Shown here: piece after piece, positions 53,699 through 64,000 of the stretch
How positions within the stretch are numbered: the first letter of the stretch is position 1
Layout: the number at the start of each line of letters is the position of its first letter
NCBI GenBank assembly: GCA_012274445.1
Contig: JAAROD010000004.1
Span: 2,108,001-2,172,000 of the forward strand
Length of the DNA stretch: 64,000 nucleotides
Origin: Sclerotiophoma versabilis
Taxonomy: Eukaryota > Ascomycota > Dothideomycetes > Pleosporales > Didymellaceae
Reading direction: 5' to 3'
Notes under the pieces: model-generated
Told to the model about the DNA's origin: nothing
Databases searched by the model: none
Seen by the model: only the letters and a program-made list of their open reading frames with translations
Position numbers and translations under genes: made by a program

Positions 53699-55725
53699 CT
53701 TCCCTTTCGGCGATGATGAATGTAAGGGTAACATTCAGAGAGCGGCACAGCAGATTTGGGTTGCTCTGCAGTATCCCTTGAACACCCTGGTCGACCTTCG
53801 ACCCGCCAGATCACCGAGTCGCAGAACACAGCGCAGTGCCTTCAGAGCGGGCGCAGAGCGTTCGGCGAGAACAACGCCAATTGGTCGCGACGTCAGATAG
53901 AGAGCGTATGTTGGTAGAGTTGAAGGTCCAGCGGAAGGGTTCGGATGGTCCTGGCTGGTTGCGCGTCCTGAAGACCTGGAGTCGCTCCTTGGCTGATGGT
54001 GGTTTCGCTAAGGCCACCGTTGGCGTTAAGTTCCGGCTGGATCGGTGGCGCCTACCGGAGCGGCAGTACCAAGACAAGAGAATTGAAGACGCAAGGCTGC
54101 GGGAGGGGGTGGAATCTCTACGGACAGCTTTCCTTTACTTGCTGGAGATAATGCTCGCCAAGAAACGTTTCAGAACTCAAGAAGCAATGATGTGCAGGCA
54201 CCGTAAGATTGCTGCCGAAATGAATACGACGTTGGAAGCAAAATGGAATGCTTCTCACTCAACCTCTGAGGCCTGTTGCACTTGAGGGTGCATCTCGCAA
54301 ACAGGCTTCGTTGATCGACTTCCAGTTAGTTAGCAGATGCGATTTCAGCTCAGTGCTTACTAACATCACCAACGTGCATGCTTGAAATTGTCATATTCAT
54401 GTGGTCATAGTCAGGTTGATATATTGAGGAAGAAACGAGTGTGCCATTCATAATACATGTTGTACGGGAGAACAATGCTGCAGCATTGGCTGATTCTACT
54501 ACAACGCGCTCAACAGTTACCACACACATCTATATAGCAGGCCGAAAGCTGCAGAAGTGTGACCTACCTGAGGGATGGTTAGCCACTGACTACCCATGTG
54601 ATAATATAACCAATGCGTGAGTTCTCAAGTTCAGAAAGCCGTTGAAAACCTGCGCCTGCCATTGACCTCCCTTCGTAGCAGTTCAAGACGAACCACCACA
54701 ATCTTCGGTACTGAGACCACAATTACGCGCCTTCAATTGGTAGAAATCCAGCGCAACTCCACAACGCGTCCTCCCAGCCAAGACTGGTAGCGTGCGGGAG
54801 GGTGACCCAACGGTAGACATTCATAGAATGGATATAACTTAGGTTTCTTCATTACGAAGAGGGATGGGGTACGAGAGGGATGGCTTTAACTGCTTACCTT
54901 TGATTGAGTGAAGCTTCTTCAAGCAAGGCTCGTAGTCATGTTCTGCGCGGCATGTCAGTGTATGTCCGCTTCAACGTACGTTGATACAGTATTGAAAATT
55001 GGAAAAATCAGACAAAGGTAAGCTTGTGGTATGGGTTTGTCGACATTGAATTCTGTAGCAGAACTGAAATTGAATACACGTCATCATTGGAGTGAGCTCT
55101 GAAGAGCTGGAGAAGTAAAAGAGTATTGAGACTTACAGTGTGTGCATAGGCCCACGCCTGCCGATTTGTCATCGATCAGGCGCAGGTAGCAACCACCACA
55201 TAGACATACATATCGACAACAAGCTTGCGACAAATAGGACGCTGTGTCTTGCCGTTGGTATGTCAAACGTGGGGGATTGAACGTCGCAGTTGGAGCGTAA
55301 CGAGAAGTTCGAGGCCGGGCTCAAAAGAGCTTTCAGACCAAGCGCGACACGTTGCTTTGCATTGCAAGTCTGTTTCGCATTGTTGCAAAGACCTAGGGAT
55401 GCTATACACGTCAGCTAAGGTTCAATATATGAGTGCGAAAGCTGCGGATTTGAGTCGGAATCAGACGGTGGTGCATGTGTTCCATGTTCATTGATGATCA
55501 CAGCGAACGTGTATCAGGGGTTATCGATCATAAAAGGGTGTGCAGGGGATATTTGCTGTGAACATACCTTCGCGCGAGTGTGGTGAGGAAAGAAGTCGCA
55601 ACTTGTGAAAGAAAATTGAAGAGGCAGTTGCGCGCTCGGACCCCCGAAAGGACTTGGCGTAATTATGTCATCCTTGAGCCTCAAGGATCGTTTGCAGAGG
55701 GCTCAATGCACGCCTGCAACACACA
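53699..55725. other. divergent intergenic region without a recognised gene
   Basis: About 2 kb between the Anp1 and Mtr3 start codons. A plus-strand frame at 53836-54285 begins only with GTG and has no family. A minus-strand cysteine-containing frame at 55084-55266 (CCRYVCLCGGCYLRL...LCTHC) ends at a good GTAAGT donor but no convincing next exon was found. Not called. Confidence 0.45.
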
Positions 55726-56828
55726 ATGGCAGCAAACACAGATAGAAGAAGAAACAATGCGCCCAGCGGAGGCACATATGCGCCGGTCTTTTCTCGGACG
55801 CTCAGGGAGCCAGAGTATCTTCAAAGTTTGAGGCCGACAAGAACAAGAGGGCCGAACGAGCTTCGCAGGATCTGTAAGTTGGACATAAACTTCTCCAGCG
55901 CATCAGTTGCTTGCTCGGTTGGATCTTACATCATAAGCAACATGGAGCCATTCCCGTTCATTTTCAGTAATTTGGGGACGCGCAGAGACTGATTGTAACC
56001 CTAGTTTTGCAAACCTCTATCATACCCTCCGCCTCTGGCTCCGCATATCTCGAAATACCATCCTCCTCCGTCGCTACATCCTCGACACTCATTCCACCTA
56101 CATCGTCTCTCAAGATCACCGCCTCGATACAGGGGCCCAAGCCACTGCCTCGTAGCGCGCCGTTCAGCCCTTCCCTTCTCCTCACGACTACGGTCAAGTT
56201 TGCACCCTTCGCGACACGGCAAAGGAGAGGCTACATACGCGACAGCACGGAGCGCGATCTCGGCGTACATCTGGAAACCGCATTGAGGGGCGTAATAATC
56301 GGGGAGCGCTGGCCAAAGAGCGGGGTCGAGGTTGTAGTCACGATTCTTGAGGGAGACGAGGACGGCTGGTGGGGTGATGCACACGCCAACCGAAGCGGCT
56401 GGGGCTTGCTCAATGTTTTGGCGGGCTGTATCACAGTCGCTAGCGCTGCGATCACAGATGCAGGGATTGACTGTGTGGACATGGTCTGTGGAGGCGTGGC
56501 AGCGATTGTCCGAAATCCGGACTCGAAAGATGGGAAGGACCTTGTGAGGATACTGGATCCCTGTCCAGCAGAGCACAAGTACGTCGTTGCAGCGTGTGCA
56601 GTGGGATATCTAGCTTCAAGAGACGAGGTTACAGAAGTTTGGATGAAGGGAGATGTTGGCTCTGATCCAGATACTCTCATCGAGGGTGCTACACACGCCT
56701 CTGTTGGCAGCCTGGCAGTCGTCAAGGAGGTGCTTCTCGAAGCCTTACAGGCAAAGTTTCAGAAGCAGATTGAAAGCAGTCAAGGTGCACAGAAGCGAAA
56801 GGTTCAAGATGTGGAGATGACGGGATGA
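55726..56828 (+). CDS. MTR3: exosome subunit Mtr3 (RNase PH fold)
   Basis: Non-catalytic ring subunit of the RNA exosome, pairing with Rrp42 in the hexamer that threads RNA to Rrp44. Two exons. Exon 1 gives MAANTDRRRNNAPSGGTYAP, the Mtr3-type N-terminus (TDRRR-N-P-GG), and the intron (55875-56002 approx., donor GTAAGT) joins PNELRRI to FLQTSIIPSASGSAYLEIPS. The RNase PH fold is visible as SLKITASIQGPKPLPRSAPF, RDLGVHLETALRGVIIGERW, VEVVVTILEGDEDGWWGDAH and VASAAITDAGIDCVDMVCGG. A C-terminal helix follows (VVKEVLLEALQAKFQKQIES). The catalytic residues of bacterial RNase PH are not expected in Mtr3. The ATG at 55726 is required for the conserved start. Confidence 0.92.
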
Positions 56829-57440
56829 CGAGATCCGCGAGCTTGGCCATGACTAGAGTCAAGGAGCGTACATCTGGTAGCGAGCACTCTCTGTTTCACT
56901 CAACTGAGGACGAGACGAAACTCGCCAGCGTACAACGTAGGCCAAAGGCGTATACCATCGGAGCCACAGGGACGCAGGTCTTAGACGATCTGCTGATGCA
57001 CCTTTCAGACGATGCACAAGAAGCGGCCTTGGGTCACACTGCTTCAGAGCCTCAAAGCCAGAGCTATTGATTGTCTGACCAACCATTTTAAGATACTTCG
57101 TGATGCGGAAGCAACCAAGACGAATACCAAAATTCATCGTTGGTGCGTAACTCACCAACGTTCCAGACCAACAAATTGCTGTTTCGATAGATCTTGCATG
57201 TGGTGATCATCCTGTAGAGCCAGGGCCAGGGTCAGGCAATAGGTGCAACCCCTTACAAATTTTGGTTTGATTCTGAGTGATACGTCCTGTCTATACTGAC
57301 AATTAATTCCATGACAAGGGACCAGTGTTCAGCGTTTGTCCATCCTTGTATCCATACTCCTTTGTTTCGTGTCATAACATCATACAAATACATCTGCGGT
57401 CGTCTAACCCCATTAACCAACGAGGCTCGTCTGATGCAGC
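56829..57440. other. convergent intergenic region
   Basis: About 610 bp between the Mtr3 stop (plus) and the stop of the next minus-strand gene. Probably both 3' UTRs; nothing else is seen. Confidence 0.5.
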
Positions 57441-58249
57441 TCAGATCTTCTTCAACAACGTACCCTCTGCAGTAACAAACGGATCCTCATCCTCACTGCT
57501 ATCCACAACTTCAGTCTCCTTGATCGCCACACTACCCTTCTCAATTTTCGTGATTGGTGTATTAGTAGCAGCGTCTCCACCGACCGTATCTTGCGTTTCG
57601 AACCCGGACGCCAGACTCAGCGTTCTTGGGCTATCAGTACGCTTCTTACCAGTGGGGCCTTCGGACTCAGGATCGAAGTCCAGCGTCATGAATGATGCTT
57701 CTCTGGGCTCATCGCTATCCCCAATCTTCGAGTAAAGGCTGTCTCTGCAATTTGCTGAGGTACTGAGTCTCTTTGCACCGTCCCACATGCTCTTCATCCT
57801 CGCACTTGGCGAGGAAGTAGGTGGGTGAGTCTGGCGTGGGGGGGTCGGAACCGCGTCAGGCAGGTCCTTGGAGGCAGCGTTCAAAAGGGCCATAGAAGGC
57901 TCTCGAGACGATATTGCCGAGTTTGGCTCATGCCTGAGTGAGTGCTCGGGTGATGGTGGTGTTGTGGTTGGTTGAGACGGAGGGCTTGATGGTGAAAGGG
58001 ATTGCAGACCCAAGAGATGGATGGCGTCGCTGGAGGCTTTCTCGCGGATGTATTTTCGTTGGTCGTCGGTTAGACCGGGGAGGGCGTCGGAGATGTCGAC
58101 ACGTCGTACGTTGGTTGGTTCGCCCTGTAAGTGGGTCAGTATATGCGTTATCGTGCAGTAGCCTTCAGGATGCTCACAATTTCCAATGTACGCTTGCCGC
58201 AGCATAGGAGAGATCGTTGGATTTTTGAGATGACGTCCTTGAAGGCCAT
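57441..58249 (-). CDS. unknown Ser/Pro-rich protein
   Basis: Not recognised. Two exons: exon 1 gives MAFKDVISKIQRSLLCCGKR then TLEI, and a GTGAGC...TTACAG intron joins in frame to GEPTNVRRVDISDALPGLTD. The first 65 residues look folded (ending DDQRKYIREKASSDAIHLLG). The rest is Ser/Thr/Pro-rich and likely disordered, with possible phosphorylation patches (SLSPSSPPSQPTTTPPSPEH; VDSSEDEDPFVTAEGTLLKK). The di-cysteine close to the N-terminus (LLCCGK) could be palmitoylated, and the LEIGEPTNVRR stretch faintly recalls a CRIB-like segment; both are speculation. Without splicing the exon-1 frame stops after nine further codons, which supports the intron. No neighbour suggests a function. Confidence 0.7.
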
Positions 58250-59412
58250 GGTCCCACTTAGTTGCTCTGATACGAGCGTGATGGGTAAGTGATGTATTCT
58301 GTAGAGAGGGACAGTGGGTTCAATGTGGGTTGTGGAATGAATGTGGGTACATCAAAGCTCAAGAACAAAAGTAGGTTATGTGAGCAATGAAGCCAGCAAG
58401 CACACACAATAACAAAAGAGTGAAGGAAAAAACTTGATAAAGAGTGAACAATGATACAAGCTAACAGGACAGACAAAAGAGTTCTAGAAGACAGACAAGA
58501 TGATTACTATATCGAGCGACCATAGAAGTCAGTGTAGGTACGGCAGGAAAAGAAGGGCCGATTGCGCCAGGTCATATAAGTGAGAGGCGTGAGTGTGGTC
58601 TCCCAAGCGACTCGTTGAACGGAAATTTCCGCCGCGTGGCTCTGGAACATCCCTTGCTCGCTAGGTTCATTATGTGTTGGACATTCCTAGAGTTCCGAAA
58701 AGTGAAGCGAAAAGGACGCGGGCCGGTGCGTCTTGGAATGCTGACCGTAATAGATACAATGCATGACTGGACTATATTGGAGGAGACTCTTTGGGTGCAA
58801 TCAGACATGATGAGGAGTGAGTCCAGGGTAGCAGTTCAATATGAAGGAGACACGGTTTTACCCCCTGTGAACGTACATGAACGCCGTTGATCGAATATGA
58901 TGCAGTAGGGTTAGAAGACCTGCATCCGGGATATCGGCGGCATCGCACTTGTGCAACCACACCTTGCATACAGGGTCGCATTCTTGAATCAGGTACCAAA
59001 AACGCATGATCCGCCTTGCTGTAAGTCGTAGTAGACCTGCATGGGTGAGACAGGCCGTTTCACATTTGCGGACAAATGTTGCTGGGAACCACCAGGTTGG
59101 CGTATGCAGGTCGTACCGTATGTAGCACAGCGTAAAACGCCATGTCAGGTGAACACGCGATTGCGCGTCGCGACATAATCGTTGGCTATCGACTGTAGAT
59201 CAATTCTTCATACACCGATGGTCAGCGGATGCCCCCATCTCAAAGCGTCGGGACATCGAGGGCTGGGTTACAAGACTGCTCGTGGCCTCTAGTATCTGTC
59301 ACATTATGTACTCCATGGGTCACGATGACGCTACTTTGACTGATCGTAGGGAGAAACTACGTGTCTCATTTCAGCGTGGCCTGTTGTGCCAGCTGCTCTC
59401 ATGCAATACCAT
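58250..59412. other. intergenic
   Basis: About 1.2 kb between two minus-strand genes. The right part is the 3' flank of the aldehyde dehydrogenase. No gene or repeat was recognised. Confidence 0.5.
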
Positions 59413-60914
59413 CTATTTCGGGTAGTCCTTGACGTGGTAGCTCTTGAGCTTGACGAATTGGTCGAAACCGAACTTGCTGAGTGTCTGTCCTTTGCCAGAG
59501 TTTTTCCACCCAACCCATGCAAGATCCTAAGTTTGTTAGCAAGGAACTGGGGTAGAAACATGATGAAACTCACAGGTGCGGGATAGTCGCATCGATTGAC
59601 GAAGACAGTTCCAGCCTCTACATCATTGACAAGCTCATGACCCTTTTCAGTGTCTTTGGTCCAGATGCTTGCCGTCAGTCCAAATTGGCTGTCGTTCATG
59701 AGCTTGATGGCCTCTGCATCATCCTTCACTTTCATCACCGGGATGATAGGTCCAAAGGTCTCCTCAGTCATGACGGTCATGTCATGGTTGACACCAATGA
59801 GCAATGTAGGTGCCACAAAGTTGCCATCCGCAGGCGGATTCTTAAAACTCTCGTTCTCGGGGGTGGCGTCCTTTGCACCTTTCTCAACGGCGTCCTTGAT
59901 GTGTGCTTGCACAGTCTCTGCTGACCGCTTTGATACGACAGGACCAATCTGTGTGTCCTTGTCAAACGGATCGCCAAGCTTGTAGCCTTTTAGGACGTCT
60001 TGTACTGCTGCCACAAATTCATCATGGATCTTCTCATCAACATATACCCTCTCAACGCTGCAGCAGCTCTGACCAGAGTTGAAGATTGCTCCATCAACGA
60101 TTTCTTCTGCAGCCCACTTGATGTCCACGTCTGATCGAACATAAGCAGGGTCTTTACCTCCAAGCTCGAGTCCTACGCGAAGAGGTACTCTGTCGTTCGC
60201 AGCACTTTGTACGGCAAGTCCGTTAGCAACGGAGCCGGTGAAGCAAACGAGCTGAATCTGCGGTGATCTCGCGATGGCCTCAATCTGAGTAATCGACCCG
60301 CTATGAAAGATCTGAAGCACACCTTCTGGCAGTCCGGCATCCGAGAAAATCTTCTGGATCTGCTCCGCGCTAGTCGGTGTCTGGGGAGACGGCTTTAGAA
60401 TGACCGAGTTTCCTGACAGAATAGCAGGTACAAGAGAGTTTATGAGAGTCAAGTAAGGGTACTAGTCATGTGTTAGCGGTTACCAATGAATACAGCATGC
60501 TTTACGTACGTTCCAGGGGAAAAGGATCAGTACAGGACCCAATGGAACCTTTCTGACATAGCGTTTAAAGCCCTTCTCAGCTTCTCCCGGTGTGTCTTTC
60601 AGTGTTTCATCACTAATCTTGAGCAAGTACTCGCCACGCATGACGGCTGTAGTGACCTCTTTTGGCGTGTACGCGATTGGGCGACCCATTTGCTCAGTAA
60701 GCTCTTTGCCCAAGGCATCCTGGCGTTCGTTGAAAAGTTTCAGAGCTTTCTTGACAATTTGCTGTCTCTCGGCTAGCGAGGTACGTCGAAAGGACTCGAA
60801 AGCGCGAGTGGCTATCTCAGGGATCGACTGGATATCACTGTCGGAGAGGCCATTGCGGGTGAGAATTGGCTTGTTGGTGACGGGTGAGATTGTTGTGATC
60901 TTTTCCACGGACAT
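59413..60914 (-). CDS. NAD(P)-dependent aldehyde dehydrogenase
   Basis: ALDH-superfamily enzyme oxidising an aldehyde to its acid; the substrate is not evident. Three exons. MSVEKITTISPVTNKPILTR starts at the only ATG near the N-terminus (upstream in-frame codons reach only TTG). Intron 1 joins PVLILFPWN to YPYLTLINSLVPAILSGNSV; intron 2 removes a stop-free but unrelated stretch and joins NRCDYPAP to DLAWVGWKNSGKGQTLSKFG, giving the C-terminus LKSYHVKDYPK. Family motifs: VILKPSPQTPTSAEQI (cofactor site), CFTGSVANG, LELGGKDPAYV with the general-base glutamate, and FNSGQSCCSVERVYV with the catalytic cysteine. EETFGPIIPVMKV is the conserved late motif. About 475 residues, cytosolic by appearance. 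Confidence 0.93.
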
Positions 60915-63564
60915 GATGTTGTTGACGTTTAACGTTCGGCTTGCCGTGTGCAAGATGCGTCTGAGTAGTAATTGTTGATAATAGTTGGTGTAGTCAGATT
61001 TGCTGTAAAGCTTTCAATGTTGCCCGCCGCCCGCACTAACGGCCGCCGAAGTCGGTGACGTAGCGCTTTCCTCCCCGATCGGGCAATAAGTGGATTCTCA
61101 AACGCTCGGCGCTCCTTCCCTCTCGGTCTTACCCTTATCAATCTTGCCCACAGTATTAACATATGCTACGAAGTATCGACCGCAATCCTGGAGGCTCTCG
61201 CATCTGTTTCGACAACAATCGGGCTAAGGGTGAGACCTAAATCACCCCATCCAACGATGCAGCCACTTCTGGAGCAAAGTTCTGCTCCGACCTCGCCGTT
61301 TGCTCTGTTCATGCAAACATACACAACGCATCTCCCTGCTGGCCTTACGAACGATGTCCTTTCATAACCGACAGCCGACCAACAGACGGTACTGTTTTCC
61401 GATCGTCGCAGGAGTTTCTTCCTGGTTATTGAGGACGTAAATGTAGGTACTCACCTGCTTTGGCTGCACTAATTCAGTAATGAGCATTTTGCTGTCTTGA
61501 GGAACTCATGCTCGTTGCCTTCATAACACCAGACAGGCTGAACCTAGCGCACGCTATAGATGTTCACCACGTCGCTGTACAGCTCAGGCTTCCACAGGAA
61601 TCAAGTTACTGGGTATCTGACTGAGCCATATAGCGTCGTGCAGCGCTGTAGGCCTGTAGAAACCTTTGATCAGAATAACGAGGCTACAAGAGGCTATTAG
61701 TACCAGCGAGGCTTGGTGTTTGCATTCAGCACGTGCCTAGTGGCCCTCATGCACAGGAACTTGTTGATGTTGCAATGCAAAGGCAGGCTTCACACGCATT
61801 AAAGAATCTCGTGTTCGGAAAGGTGTGCCGAGCAGCCTCCGCTAGTGAGTTTTGGTCAAGCTGTCACTGACATAGCATACGCTAAATGTCAAGAAGCGGA
61901 GCGATCCGTCGGCTGCAGTATCGTGCGATGTGTGGAAGTTGAAATCGACTTGCTAATGCTATCTAGGACTTCGGCGATCAAGGTATATTACACAAGGGAC
62001 CAGCAACATTCTGACCCTATCGAACTAGGCGGAGCAACCCACTCCGTCCAGGACAAAGCAGTCCGGAGCGACCAAATTTGCAACCACATGAGTATGGGCG
62101 CGATCTGCTTGACCGTGAGCCGCTGTGTGTGCGGCTTGTCTAAATCGAGTTAAGACCCTATCAGGAGTTTCTGCTGCCGTAGGTCGAATCATGTTCGATG
62201 ACATTGCACTGCGTTGCTTCGGCCCATTTCAATTCGACTCTGATACGACAGCTACTGCGAGTGACATCCAGTCTGTCAGAATCGATGGCTGGGACCGACG
62301 TGCTCGTTGCTGAGCTAAGTCTTGAAAGATGTTATTTCGTCAACTGCATACAGTTTCGACACCGATCTCCCGACGTCGGGGTGACCCTGTAAACAAGCCT
62401 CTGGCCACTGGTTCCTGAATATGTGGATTTAATACGAAAGGCACTGAAATGAGTCCGTTCAAGTGTACAGCATCTTCCTTGTTCAATGCACGCCTCAAAG
62501 CAAGAAATCGCGACAGGATTGCAACCCACGATCTTACAACATTCATGGAATCGCTTAGACGAAGCTGGATTAACGGAGGCGTTGTAGCTTTCAGCAACGC
62601 ACAACAAACCATCACAGCTCATCATTGAAGCCGGGACCATTTCACCGCGAGCGAGACAAAACATGAGAGTACAGATCAGCAGGCTCCTTGCCGTGAGGTC
62701 CACTGCGGCTGGGGATACGGTTGCCGATCACGGTTCGACTTGTTCTCTCAAAACCAAGCTCGGAGAACATGACAGTCGATAGCGTTAGTACCAAAGGATG
62801 TGGCATGACACTGCCGAGAACAGGTTGCATGTAGGGTGGAGTGGTTCTGATCCACCAATGATGTACTGCAAACATGCTGCACTGCCTAGCTCGTGGCGAG
62901 CAGCCCAGAGCGCAATTGCTCAAGCTCGCATCATGGACGATCCAGCGGTTTTGTGCACTGTGCTCAACGTGGAACTGATGGTGTGCAGCGGGACCCTGGT
63001 CATGTACAGGGGTGCATATGGACTTACATTAGCGACTTGAGAGACGGGACGGATCCAGCATCTCGACTTTCGAGCAGACGCACGTGCAGACCTGCGCACC
63101 CTGCTTACTCGAAGCTACTGCAGTATGTGGTCCAGAGACATTCTGAACGCGCGATGCAGCTGGCTCCAGAGAAGGGACAAGTCTGTCTATCCTTGATTTG
63201 TACTGGGCAGATAGGTCCCAAGCCCCAACGAAGTCATAATGTCCTGCGATTTAAGACCGTTGTGGAGGCGGAGGGCTACCCGACATCTATAGTGTACGGA
63301 GGTACACCGCAACACCGTTTGGACGGGAACTGTCGACCTGCATACGTCCATGCCATGCTTTGATGGCAAAAGTTCTTACCCTGTGCCGCGGAACTTGGGA
63401 TATTGAAGAGCACCTCATCACTCCTTCGCCACATAGCGCCCCTCGACCTTCTCAGTCTGAGACCTTTAAATTTCCAGCACTTACATATTGACAATCGAGC
63501 CTTGAATTTACTGTCCTTGGGTCGGACTCTGTAGCGCGGTCATTCGACGGACGCTAGGAACAAT
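60915..63564. other. long divergent intergenic region
   Basis: About 2.65 kb between the ALDH and XlnR-type start codons. A GC-rich promoter-like part at 61020-61140 holds TGACGTAG (CRE-like) and a CCCGATCGGG palindrome upstream of ALDH. The rest probably contains the large promoter and leader of the regulator. No gene is recognised; a cysteine-rich minus-strand frame at 62332-62703 lacks an ATG. Confidence 0.5.
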
Positions 63565-64000
63565 ATGTCCACCAGTCTCCATCAATACCCGCCGGGGTTC
63601 AGCCCTCTCCACACGCCAAAGGCTGTCGATCCGCAACACCGCGTTTTGCTCGCACAGCACACTGAATCTTCACGAAAAAATCTGTTGCAGTACGAAGCAC
63701 TGCAGTTCCATCAGCGACCAAATGTCATTCTGAATGGCAATGCCGTGGGTAAGCCTCATCGCTTGCCGTACGCCAACGGACCGTTAGCTGCAGTTCCCCG
63801 CACCCCCAGAGGCACGATGCTCCACGAACGATCAGGCCGTATGTCTGGACCTGTGCGACGGAGAATTAGCCGAGCATGCGATCAATGTAATCAGTTGAGA
63901 ACGAAATGTGATGGACAAACACGTACTTCACTCCAAGTCCATTCAAAAGGCATGCGCTGACTGGAAATAGCTTGTTCACATTGCATAGGTAAATACCACC
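63565..64000 (+). CDS. xlnR: XlnR/Xyr1-type Zn2Cys6 activator, N-terminal part (cut by window)
   Basis: Transcription factor that in ascomycetes turns on xylanase, cellulase and pentose-catabolic genes. Only exon 1 lies here. MSTSLHQYPPGFSPLHTPKA opens a flexible N-terminus; the DNA-binding domain starts with VRRRISRACDQCNQLRTKCD, whose RRRISRACDQCNQLRTKCDG string is the XlnR signature, with the first three of six zinc cysteines (C-x2-C-x6-C). After GGACAAACAC a GTACTT donor at 63923 interrupts the zinc cluster, and the expected PCAHC continuation must lie beyond 64000. Reading on past the donor gives a spurious stop at 63960. Sure about the zinc-cluster family, fairly sure about XlnR. Confidence 0.85.

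Noticed and set aside
53836..54285. 149-codon plus-strand frame between Anp1 and Mtr3
   Set aside because: Starts with GTG, no motif, lies in the Anp1 upstream region.
55084..55266. Small zinc-finger-like frame (CCRYVCLCGGCYLRL...LCTHC)
   Set aside because: It ends at a good GTAAGT donor, but the best downstream exon would create a stop at the junction. No ATG-started complete model could be built.
62332..62703. Cysteine-rich frame resembling a secreted effector
   Set aside because: The apparent signal peptide starts at GTG, not ATG; the first ATG falls inside the hydrophobic part, and no convincing upstream exon was found.
62893..63363. Several long frames on both strands between ALDH and XlnR
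   Set aside because: Coding-like stretches appear in all three minus frames at once, which shows that visual coding-likeness is unreliable here; no family or consistent splicing.
1..64000. tRNA, rRNA, CRISPR, insertion sequences, intact transposons
   Set aside because: No cloverleaf with an A/B box, no rRNA segment, no repeat-spacer array, no transposase or reverse transcriptase motif was seen by eye; diverged elements could be missed.

Overview
This window reads as nuclear DNA of a filamentous ascomycete (Pezizomycotina), most likely a dothideomycete of the Pleosporales type. The reasons: short spliceosomal introns of about 48-110 nt with GTRNGT donors and CTAAC-like branch sites; fungus-specific proteins (two-finger SreA-type GATA repressor, Anp1 mannosyltransferase, GH72 glucanosyltransferase, SAT4/rhodopsin-type membrane protein, XlnR-type activator); and no operons or bacterial features. 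The order is assigned by inference only. Gene models were spliced by eye, so exon edges rest on reading frame and family motifs.

Layout. 0.5-2.5 kb: TRI12-family MFS transporter (-), then about 5 kb without a recognised gene, holding a 69-bp tandem duplication and a compound TA/TG microsatellite. 7.7-11.5 kb: Ras GTPase (-), molybdopterin-binding-domain protein (-), and divergently from it a GMF/ADF-H actin regulator (+). 13.4-19.5 kb: GPI-type chitin deacetylase, a small secreted/membrane protein and a SAT4/rhodopsin-family protein (all -), widely spaced. 21.3-26.3 kb: Nmd3 (-) divergent from a mitochondrial RsfS/Atp25-type protein (+), then a Gel-type glucanosyltransferase (-). 28.7-31 kb: a small orphan (-) and eIF2B alpha (+). 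33.2-39.8 kb: Tvp15, SreA-type GATA factor and an orphan with PY motifs (all +). 40.1-45.4 kb: Pex12 (-) divergent from a PQ-loop protein (+) inside a GC-rich island, then a MATE transporter (+). 46.3-53.7 kb: Gea-type Arf GEF and Anp1 (both -). 55.7-60.9 kb: exosome subunit Mtr3 (+), an orphan (-) and an aldehyde dehydrogenase (-). 63.6 kb to the end: the first exon of an XlnR-type zinc-cluster activator (+), cut by the window.

Functionally this is mostly housekeeping: ribosome export and RNA decay (Nmd3, Mtr3), translation (eIF2B alpha, RsfS), Golgi traffic and glycosylation (Gea, Tvp15, Anp1), cell wall (chitin deacetylase, Gel), peroxisome (Pex12) and signalling (Ras, GMF). The genes do not form an obvious biosynthetic cluster. 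I found no new multi-gene system. The best-supported oddities are two GC-AG introns in a divergent gene pair, an 18-nt in-frame microexon carrying binding-motif residues, a perfect SreA consensus site upstream of the sreA-type gene itself, and a GC-rich island bordered by repeats. Several long intergenic stretches contain broken coding-like frames that may be gene relics; because chance open frames are common at this base composition, I report those only as weak findings.
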